Source of the DNA: Methanobacteriota archaeon
GTDB lineage: Archaea; Halobacteriota; Methanocellia; Methanocellales; Methanocellaceae
Assembly (NCBI GenBank): GCA_023436075.1
Contig: JAEZKS010000151.1
Location: 1 to 5,466, forward strand
Direction of reading: 5' to 3'
Length of the DNA stretch: 5,466 nt
Numbering within the stretch: the stretch's first letter is position 1; each line of letters starts with the position of its first letter. Position numbers and translations under genes: made by a program. The notes under the pieces are model-generated. The model was not told the DNA's origin and searched no databases. It saw nothing but the letters and a program-made list of their open reading frames with translations. Of this stretch, positions 1 through 4,919 are shown one piece after another.

Positions 1-723
1 ATTGATGCTCTCCTGCACCGGAGTCTCGCGCTCGACGTCATTCTCGATGAGCCCGGCGATCCGGCCGATCTCGGTGCTCATCCCCGTCCGGACGACGACG
101 GCACGGCACCGGCCGTCGAGCGCGGTCATCCCGGAGAAGACCATGTTATCCATATCGCCCACGGCGATGCCCTCTGGAAGCAGGCCTGTATGCTTGGGCG
201 CCGGCTCCGATTCGCCTGTCAGCACAGATTCATCTACCAAAAAATGGACTGCATGGACGACCCTGGCATCGGCGGGCACGCGATCGCCCGCCTCGATCTC
301 GATGACGTCGCCGGGGACAAGCTCGGTTGCGCGAGTTCTGATCTTGTGCCCGTCCCTAATGACGTTAGCCTCTTCTACCTGATACTGCCTCAGTGACTCC
401 AGCGACTGCTCTGCCTGAAGCTCCTGGTAGGCTCCGAGGACCGAATTCAGCAGGACAATGGCAGCGATGATGGCTGCGTCCACGATCTCCCCGATCAGCA
501 AGGAGATGATCGTGGCGGCAATGAGGATGTATATCAGGAAATTTTTGAACTGCGAGAGGAAGATCGAAATTATCGACCTGGGCGGCTTGCGCTTCAGCTC
601 GTTAGGGCCGGTTTCGGCGAGCCGGCGGGCAGCCTCGGCGACAGAGAGCCCGTTTTCACCCGAACGCAGCAGTCGGTATATTTCGTCAATCTCGAGGGAA
701 TGCCACTGTCGATCGGTCGTCAT
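1..723 (-). CDS. Cation-transporting P-type ATPase (P2-type), N-terminal part, cut by the left window edge
   Basis: This is the first 241 codons of an ATP-driven cation pump in the cytoplasmic membrane, read leftward off the window. Residues 7-45 form the cation-ATPase N-terminal domain (ending TGPNELKRK). Two hydrophobic helices follow at about 60-78 and 80-98, then the actuator domain with LVPGDVIEIEAGDRVPAD (135-152), the dephosphorylation motif DESVLTGESEP (164-174) and NMVFSGM (193-199). The order and the wording of the first membrane pair resemble SERCA/PMR1-like calcium pumps, but Na+ or H+ pumps of the P2 class look alike here. The aspartate phosphorylation motif (DKTGT), the nucleotide-binding domain and the ion-binding helices lie outside the window, so the ion cannot be named. 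The ATG at 721-723 is chosen because GAGGTG (729-734) lies five bases upstream. It follows argB by 65 bases on the same strand, so cotranscription is possible but no functional link is evident. Confidence 0.94.
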   Translation of the reverse strand, partial: MTTDRQWHSLEIDEIYRLLRSGENGLSVAEAARRLAETGPNELKRKPPRSIISIFLSQFKNFLIYILIAATIISLLIGEIVDAAIIAAIVLLNSVLGAYQELQAEQSLESLRQYQVEEANVIRDGHKIRTRATELVPGDVIEIEAGDRVPADARVVHAVHFLVDESVLTGESEPAPKHTGLLPEGIAVGDMDNMVFSGMTALDGRCRAVVVRTGMSTEIGRIAGLIENDVERETPVQESIN

Positions 724-727
724 GCCG

Positions 728-734
728 CCACCTC
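728..734 (-). promoter_or_regulatory. Ribosome binding site of the P-type ATPase gene
   Basis: The minus strand reads GAGGTGG here, with four further bases before the ATG at 723. GAGGTG matches the usual archaeal anti-Shine-Dalgarno (16S rRNA 3' end ..CACCUCC). It fixes the start codon; the only nearby upstream ATG (738-740) is out of frame. Confidence 0.75.
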
Positions 735-788
735 ACGCATCCTTTGCAGGCACAAACCGATCGACCGTCGACAAACCCATGATGTCTA

Positions 789-1661
789 TCACTCCAACGT
801 CAGCGATGTGCCGATGCCTTCCTCTGTCAGCAGTTCCTGCAACAGCGCGCCAGGCACGTTGCCGTTAATGATATGCACGCTCTCGGTTCCGGCCTTCAGC
901 ACCACGATGCTCGACAATATTTTCGGGATCATGCCCCGGGAAATGATGCCGCCCCTGATCAACTCGTGGCACCTGGCTTCATTCAGGCGGGGGATGCGCG
1001 TGCTCTTGTCCTTCGGGTCCATCATGACCCCATCGACATCGGTCAGCGAGACCAGGCACTTTGCCTTCAGCGCGGCCGCAACGTCGCCGGCAGCCGTGTC
1101 CGCGTTCAGGTTGAGGCAATGGCCGTCCAGGTCGTAGCCAATGGGTGATATGACTGGTATAAACCCTGTGTCGAGCAGGTCCAGCAGAACGGCGGGGTCG
1201 ACGCTCTCGACGTCGCCCACCCAGCCGTAGTCGACCATTTCCTCCCTGCCATCGATCAGGACCTTTTCAAGGGGCTTCTTCCGGGCTACGATAAGGTTGC
1301 CGTCATTGCCCAGCAGACCGATGCCCCTGCCGCCATGGCGCGAGATCAGAGAGACGATGTCGGGGTTCACGTTGCCCACGAGCACCATGCGGACGATCTC
1401 CAGCGTCTGGTCGTCCGTGACACGCAAGCCTGAGATGAAGCGGGGCGTCATGCCGGTGCGTTTCATCATGGCATCGATCTCCGGGCCGCCGCCGTGTACG
1501 ATGACCGGCCTGGCGCCCAGCGATCGCAGCTTCACGATATCTCCGATGATGCCGCTTCTTGCTGCCGGGTCCACCATCGCGTGGCCTCCCACCTTCACCA
1601 CGACAATCGCGCCGCGAAGACCGCGGGCCTGAGACGAATGAAAAAGATCGTCATTAACCAT
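789..1661 (-). CDS. argB: Acetylglutamate kinase (N-acetyl-L-glutamate 5-phosphotransferase)
   Basis: ArgB phosphorylates N-acetyl-L-glutamate with ATP, the second step of arginine (ornithine) biosynthesis, in the cytoplasm. The 290-residue length is normal for the amino acid kinase family. Visible motifs in order: VVKVGGHAM (21-29, lysine 23 for phosphate binding), VIVHGGGPEID (53-63, substrate loop), GLRVTD (78-83, conserved arginine 80), VLVGNVN (93-99), NADTAAGDVAAALKA (186-200), LTDVDGV (206-212) and GMIPK (243-247, catalytic lysine 247). Two usually conserved spots differ: GLLGNDGNLI (115-124), where most homologs read GLSGKDGNLI, and HIINGNVP (263-270), where HIIDGRVP is common. All core catalytic residues remain, so it should be active. 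The start at 1659-1661 places about 20 residues before the first beta strand, as in homologs; no clear Shine-Dalgarno precedes it. No other arg gene is in the window. A P-type ATPase gene follows 65 bases downstream. Confidence 0.97.
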   Translation of the reverse strand: MVNDDLFHSSQARGLRGAIVVVKVGGHAMVDPAARSGIIGDIVKLRSLGARPVIVHGGGPEIDAMMKRTGMTPRFISGLRVTDDQTLEIVRMVLVGNVNPDIVSLISRHGGRGIGLLGNDGNLIVARKKPLEKVLIDGREEMVDYGWVGDVESVDPAVLLDLLDTGFIPVISPIGYDLDGHCLNLNADTAAGDVAAALKAKCLVSLTDVDGVMMDPKDKSTRIPRLNEARCHELIRGGIISRGMIPKILSSIVVLKAGTESVHIINGNVPGALLQELLTEEGIGTSLTLE

Positions 1662-1700
1662 GATCTTGAAACACCGGGCAATTTTATGTTGATCATTTGT

Positions 1701-1715
1701 AAAATAAATATCGGC
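1701..1715 (-). promoter_or_regulatory. Candidate archaeal promoter (TATA box) for argB
   Basis: The minus strand reads GCCGATATTTATTTT, an AT-rich TATA-like element in otherwise GC-rich DNA. About 25 bases downstream would put transcription start near 1680 and leave a leader of roughly 20 bases before the argB ATG. That short leader fits the lack of a clear ribosome binding site. No mapped start supports it; the element departs from the TTTATATA consensus. Confidence 0.4.
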
Positions 1716-1836
1716 TATTCGATCACGCGAAGCGATGAGGGCGGTTGCGGCCTCGCGCGCGCATGAGCGATCGCTGCGAAGGTGTCTTCTATTAACATGT
1801 CTGGGCCTACCCGCGGGGAAATGCCATCGTTAAAAG

Positions 1837-1851
1837 TTTTTCGAGAAAAAA
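1837..1851 (-). terminator. Candidate T-rich transcription terminator downstream of cheW
   Basis: On the minus strand the DNA reads TTTTTTCTCGAAAAAC, with six T in a row (complement of 1846-1851). On the plus strand TTTTTC-GA-GAAAAA is an inverted repeat. Archaeal RNA polymerase often stops at T-runs, so this could end the mcp-cheW transcript about 180 bases past the cheW stop. The evidence is composition only. Confidence 0.3.
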
Positions 1852-1960
1852 TTGAGCCCGCTTTGGGCTGTTTGCCGCCAAGTGAATCTGGATGCGATTC
1901 TCGTTTTTCAGGCGATTGTCTGGGGGAAAGCGACAAACATGTGTCCGCGGGCCGAGCATA

Positions 1961-2002
1961 TCCGGGCGGAGGGGGCTCTGCAACGCCCCTTTCCGTCCCG
2001 GA
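1961..2002 (-). promoter_or_regulatory. Strong GC-rich hairpin in the cheW 3' untranslated region
   Basis: TCCGGG (1961-1966) pairs perfectly with CCCGGA (1997-2002). CGGA (1967-1970) pairs with TCCG (1992-1995), and GGGGC (1972-1976) with GCCCC (1985-1989), leaving an eight-base loop and small bulges. That is about 15 pairs, 26 bases past the cheW stop. No T-run follows directly on the minus strand, so it is not a classic intrinsic terminator. A role in 3' end protection or processing of the mRNA is an inference. Confidence 0.55.
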
Positions 2003-2028
2003 GTGGAAAGATGCCCTGGCTACATTGC

Positions 2029-2526
2029 TTATACTATAATGGCATTTTCGCAGGCGTTTTCGGCGGGTTTTACCGTGATGACACCGTCAAGTGCTTTCTT
2101 GAGGTCCACCAGGATGAGCAGGTGATCCTTGAGCTTGCACACGCCGAGGATGCATCCCTGTGCCTCGCCGCCTGAAAGCATGCTGCCGAATGGTTCCACC
2201 TGTTCGCCACTGATGTATTTTACTTCGGTGACGCTGTCAACCATCATGCCCATGGTTCCGCGGTCGGATTCGACTACAACGATCCGGGAGTTGTTGTCCG
2301 TGTCCCGGTCGGGCATGCCCAGTCGTCGGCGGAGGTTGACCACTGTGGTCACCTGTCCACGGAGGTTGATCACCCCGTGAATGTACTGCGGTGCCTGAGG
2401 AATACTGGTGATTTCGCCAACCTTGATAATCTCCCGAACCTGAGAGATATCAGCGCCAAACTCCTCATTACCCAGGCGAAACACCACAAGCTGCATGTCA
2501 CTGACAATATCCTTGTTATCGGCCAT
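2029..2526 (-). CDS. cheW: Chemotaxis coupling protein CheW
   Basis: CheW is the cytoplasmic scaffold that links methyl-accepting receptors to the histidine kinase CheA. The 165-residue protein is a single CheW domain of usual size: LVVFRLGNEEFGADISQVREI (13-33), the conserved IPQAPQYIHGVINLRGQV stretch (42-59) with NLRG at 54-57, VVNLRRRLG (62-70), IVVVES (82-87), MGMMVDSVTEV (92-102) and the closing LLILVDLKKAL (136-146). Residues after 147 are a short tail without known role. The ATG at 2524-2526 is supported by GAGGT (2533-2537), six bases upstream. It lies 28 bases after the mcp stop on the same strand, so the two are probably cotranscribed and CheW likely serves this receptor. CheA, CheY and the methylation enzymes are not in the window. 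The stop is TAA at 2029-2031. Confidence 0.96.
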   Translation of the reverse strand: MADNKDIVSDMQLVVFRLGNEEFGADISQVREIIKVGEITSIPQAPQYIHGVINLRGQVTTVVNLRRRLGMPDRDTDNNSRIVVVESDRGTMGMMVDSVTEVKYISGEQVEPFGSMLSGGEAQGCILGVCKLKDHLLILVDLKKALDGVITVKPAENACENAIIV

Positions 2527-2532
2527 GTCAAT

Positions 2533-2537
2533 ACCTC
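2533..2537 (-). promoter_or_regulatory. Ribosome binding site of cheW
   Basis: GAGGT on the minus strand, six bases before the cheW ATG. It lies just after the inter-gene hairpin (2544-2566), so the hairpin leaves it exposed. Confidence 0.7.
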
Positions 2538-2543
2538 GAAAAT

Positions 2544-2566
2544 AAGGCGGAGGGTTACTCCGCCTT
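2544..2566 (-). promoter_or_regulatory. Inverted repeat around the mcp stop codon, between mcp and cheW
   Basis: AAGGCGGA (2544-2551) and TCCGCCTT (2559-2566) are perfect eight-base complements separated by seven bases that hold the mcp TAA stop (2555-2557). In the mcp-cheW RNA the hairpin is followed by ATTTTC and then the cheW ribosome binding site. It resembles a weak intrinsic terminator or a processing/stability element that could set the receptor-to-CheW ratio. The structure is seen; the role is inferred. Confidence 0.55.
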
Positions 2567-4588
2567 GAGCTTGCTCACCTCTGCCTTGAGCTCGTCGGCG
2601 ATTTTCGCCAGGTCTCCGGCCATGCTAGCCACGTGCTCTGCAGTAGAAGTCGTCTCTTCCGAGCTGGCGCTCACCTCTTCAGTGCCGGCCGCGCTTTCTT
2701 CGATGACGGCAGCCATCTCCTCCACGTCTTTCACCACGCGCTGCGTGTCTGTGGCTTGCTTCTCGGTCATTGCCGCGATCTCCTGCGCCTTCGCAGCCGT
2801 CATATCGATCAGCCGGCTGATATCTTCCAGGCTCTTTAACGACTCAGCTACAATCCGGTTACTTTCATCTACCTCGTTGGTGCCTTTGTTCATGGCTTCG
2901 ACTGCGCGGGCTGTTTGTTCGCGTACTTCGCCGATGAGGGAGTTGATTTCTTCTGCGGCTTTTGCTGATTCTTCGGCGAGTTTTCGTATCGATTCTGCGA
3001 CTACGGCGAATCCCCTGCCCGCGTCGCCGGCACGAGCCGCCTCGATCGCTGCGTTAAGAGCCAGCAAGTTCGTCTGACTGGCAATCGACGTGATCACATC
3101 AACGATCTGACCAATCTTCTTACTCTTCTCACCCAGATCCTGCACAATCTTCGCACTATCATTCACCGCCACATGCAACTCGTCCATCTTCCTCATAGCA
3201 ACCTTAGCATTCTCCGAGCCTTTCTTCGCCTCGATGTTCGCCTTTACGGCGTCCTGGCTCGTCTTCCGGGCTCCTGCGGTCACGTCGTTGATGCTGCAGT
3301 TCATCTCGTGCATGAGCTTGTTGATGCTCTCGATGTTCTTTGCCTGGGACTGGCTGCCGGAGGCGATCTGCTGGATGCTCTCGCTGATCTGCTTCGAGGC
3401 CGACATCACCTGTACGATGCTCGAAGAAACGTTGCCGCTCGCCATGGTGACGCGCTCGGCGATCTTGTTGGCCGAAATCGTGATGCTCGACAGCTGGCTC
3501 TTCGCTTCCTTCTCCTTGGTGACATCCTTGAACATCGCGTTGACGCCGGTGACGTTGCCGTTGATGTCCTTCAGCAGCGTAGCGTTCAGTACGATCGGCA
3601 CCTGCCGGCCGTTGTGTGAGTTGATCGTGCCTTCGATGTTGTAGATGTTCTTATGCTCGATGAGCGCCGACCGGGTGAGGCTCTTGGTCACGCCGCAGAC
3701 GTCCTCGATGGAACGGCCGGTCGCCTCGCGCTCGCTGATGGCGAGCAGCTTCTGCGCCACATCGTTGATGTATGTGACGTCGCCCTTCGCGTCGATGACG
3801 ATGTGGGCGTCCGTGATCGCCTTGAGGATGCTGTCGCTGAACAGCGCCTTTTCCTTTGCTACCTTTTCGGCGTTCTCGGCGGCCTTTTCCGCTTCTTTCA
3901 CTTTTGTCAGGTCCTGTAACAGCTCGACTACTCCTGTCACCCGGCCGGCCGTGTCCCTGATCGGCGAGTTGCTGCCCATGACATAGACTTCTTTGCCGCT
4001 GCGGAGCCGCATGTGCAGCTCGAAGCCGGTGAATACCTCCCCGGTCCGCAGGCAGCGGGCCATATAGGACTCGCCGCCTGTGTTCGACGACGAGTCGAGG
4101 TTCGTGAAGTAATCAGTGAATCGCTTGCCGACGAGGTCCGGCACGCTAGTGCCCATAAACGTGGCGCCGGTCTCGTTGGCGTAAGTGACGATCCCGTTCG
4201 TGTCCATGACGAACATCGGCTCCATGATGCCTTTCAGGATCGAGTCATCGTACGTGATGCGGTTCTTGATGCTGGAGACCATCCGTGCAATGGAGTCCGC
4301 CAGGTGGCCGATTTCTCCGCTCTTCGCGCCAGAGTCGATGCGTGTCTCAAGGTCGCCCTTAGCTATCCGGTCGGCGATATCTGATAGCCTGTTGACGGGC
4401 GTTGCGATCCTCAGGACGAACAGGTACCCAATGACAGTGAAAACGATCGATATTGCCAGGCCAACGATGATGTTCGTCAGCCCTACGTCATCTATGCCGG
4501 AGACCACGAGCACTGGCACGATGCCGACTATCAATATCAGCGCTGCCAGTTGTACCGAAATGCTTTTTATGTCAAATTTTAGTTCCAT
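2555..4588 (-). CDS. Methyl-accepting chemotaxis protein with HAMP and two PAS domains
   Basis: This transmembrane chemoreceptor controls CheA through CheW. Numbering from the ATG at 4586-4588, the 677 residues hold membrane helices at about 12-31 and 39-60, with only about seven residues between them. HAMP follows (59-111, TPVNRLSDIADRIAKGDLE), then PAS 1 (about 114-229), a charged coiled-coil linker (229-250), PAS 2 (about 252-359) and the methyl-accepting signalling hairpin (about 363-677). The kinase-contact tip is clear: ASQTNLLALNAAIEAARAGD (503-522), then GRGFAVVAE. Glutamate-rich stretches such as EESAAGTEEVSASSEE (630-645) are likely methylation sites. The roughly 300-residue hairpin fits the 44-heptad class (estimate). 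With no external domain, the signal is probably internal, such as redox state or a small molecule; no heme or flavin motif can be assigned. Codon use changes abruptly within the hairpin. A GTG start at 4597 would add three residues but is less likely. Confidence 0.96.
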   Translation of the reverse strand: MELKFDIKSISVQLAALILIVGIVPVLVVSGIDDVGLTNIIVGLAISIVFTVIGYLFVLRIATPVNRLSDIADRIAKGDLETRIDSGAKSGEIGHLADSIARMVSSIKNRITYDDSILKGIMEPMFVMDTNGIVTYANETGATFMGTSVPDLVGKRFTDYFTNLDSSSNTGGESYMARCLRTGEVFTGFELHMRLRSGKEVYVMGSNSPIRDTAGRVTGVVELLQDLTKVKEAEKAAENAEKVAKEKALFSDSILKAITDAHIVIDAKGDVTYINDVAQKLLAISEREATGRSIEDVCGVTKSLTRSALIEHKNIYNIEGTINSHNGRQVPIVLNATLLKDINGNVTGVNAMFKDVTKEKEAKSQLSSITISANKIAERVTMASGNVSSSIVQVMSASKQISESIQQIASGSQSQAKNIESINKLMHEMNCSINDVTAGARKTSQDAVKANIEAKKGSENAKVAMRKMDELHVAVNDSAKIVQDLGEKSKKIGQIVDVITSIASQTNLLALNAAIEAARAGDAGRGFAVVAESIRKLAEESAKAAEEINSLIGEVREQTARAVEAMNKGTNEVDESNRIVAESLKSLEDISRLIDMTAAKAQEIAAMTEKQATDTQRVVKDVEEMAAVIEESAAGTEEVSASSEETTSTAEHVASMAGDLAKIADELKAEVSKLKAE

Positions 4589-4594
4589 CTTACC

Positions 4595-4598
4595 CACC
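4595..4598 (-). promoter_or_regulatory. Ribosome binding site that decides the mcp start
   Basis: The minus strand reads GGTG, then six bases (GGTAAG), then ATG at 4588. The GTG of this motif is itself an in-frame possible start at 4597, but nothing like a Shine-Dalgarno precedes it (AATTTCAACC). The motif is therefore better read as the ribosome binding site of the ATG start. Confidence 0.5.
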
Positions 4599-4633
4599 GG
4601 TTGAAATTATCTCTTTACTTTTCCTGATTTCAC

Positions 4634-4707
4634 TTTTGAAAGCAATTTTCCTTTTTTTAATTTTTTTAAATCAATTTCAATCCTTTTTTCAATTTTGAAA
4701 GTAATTT
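4634..4707. repeat. Direct repeat pair and TTGAAA/TTTCAA motif cluster upstream of mcp
   Basis: TTTTGAAAGCAATTT (4634-4648) recurs as TTTTGAAAGTAATTT (4693-4707) with one mismatch, 59 bases apart. TTGAAA or its complement TTTCAA also occurs at 4601-4606, 4675-4680 and 4687-4692. The last forms the perfect palindrome TTTCAA-TT-TTGAAA with 4695-4700. Such clusters can be regulator binding sites, but chance is more likely in AT-rich DNA than elsewhere. Confidence 0.5.
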
Positions 4708-4757
4708 CTGCCCTTATTTAGTAAAATTACTCCAAAATGGGGAGATTGGTTTTAGCG

Positions 4758-4770
4758 CTATATATCTTAC
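4758..4770 (-). promoter_or_regulatory. Candidate TATA box for the mcp-cheW operon
   Basis: The minus strand reads GTAAGATATATAG; the purine-rich bases before the box suit an archaeal TFB recognition element. It predicts a start near 4735 and an AU-rich leader of about 145 bases that includes the repeat cluster. AT-rich stretches nearer the gene (around 4655-4672) are alternatives. Confidence 0.4.
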
Positions 4771-4832
4771 CATCAATGTTGTGCCCCAAATCCCGGACAA
4801 TCTATAATATAGTAGAGTAACGCCTTGCACCG

Positions 4833-4853
4833 CAACATGTTGATGATATATAC
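4833..4853 (+). promoter_or_regulatory. Candidate promoter with adjoining palindrome for the HTH-PAS gene
   Basis: GATATATAC (4845-4853) is a good archaeal TATA box. It would place transcription start near 4875 and leave a leader of about 45 bases. The perfect ten-base palindrome CAACATGTTG (4833-4842) ends two bases before it, overlapping where TFB would bind, a usual place for a repressor or activator site. The box core matches that of the opposite-facing mcp promoter candidate. Confidence 0.4.
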
Positions 4854-4919
4854 TTTGGTCGGTGCACAGCATTGCGAAAAGTATTTTATCCGCAGGACTC
4901 TGATCGATCATCCATAGGG

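Larger units (their letters stand above)
1662..2028. other. Intergenic region between argB and cheW with no supported gene
   Basis: The gap is 367 bases long. The short open frames crossing it on both strands have low-complexity, family-free translations and no ribosome binding site, so I do not call them. It contains a candidate argB promoter (1701-1715), the perfect 10-base palindrome AGCGATCGCT (1766-1775), the GC palindrome CCCGCGGG (1810-1817), an A/T stretch with inverted symmetry (1837-1851) and a long GC-rich hairpin past the cheW stop (1961-2002). Both flanking genes run on the minus strand, so the region combines the cheW 3' end with the argB 5' control region. Confidence 0.6.
4589..4919. 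other. AT-rich divergent intergenic region between mcp and the HTH-PAS gene
   Basis: The gap is 331 bases long, and 4600-4730 is strongly AT-rich with long T-runs on the plus strand. It holds promoter-like GATATATA boxes facing each way, five TTGAAA/TTTCAA motifs, a 15-base near-exact direct repeat and the small palindromes TAGCGCTA (4753-4760), CTATAATATAG (4802-4812) and CAACATGTTG (4833-4842). A 65-codon open frame on the minus strand (4714-4911) has no family resemblance or ribosome binding site and is not called. Confidence 0.7.

Noticed and set aside
1715..1936. 73-codon open frame on the minus strand between argB and cheW
   Set aside because: No family resemblance, no ribosome binding site and a composition typical of random GC-rich reading; it also overlaps the likely argB control region.
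1782..2175. Overlapping plus-strand open frames of 77-107 codons
   Set aside because: They run into cheW antisense, have no recognisable motif and lack ribosome binding sites.
4595..4597. GTG start for the chemoreceptor
   Set aside because: It overlaps the GGTG motif that is ideally placed for the ATG at 4588, and nothing resembling a ribosome binding site precedes it.
2565..4604. Long plus-strand open frames opposite mcp
   Set aside because: They are shadows caused by the codon composition of the receptor gene; the minus-strand reading has clear domains throughout.
4714..4911. 65-codon open frame on the minus strand in the divergent region
   Set aside because: It covers the AT-rich promoter region, shows no family features and has no Shine-Dalgarno.
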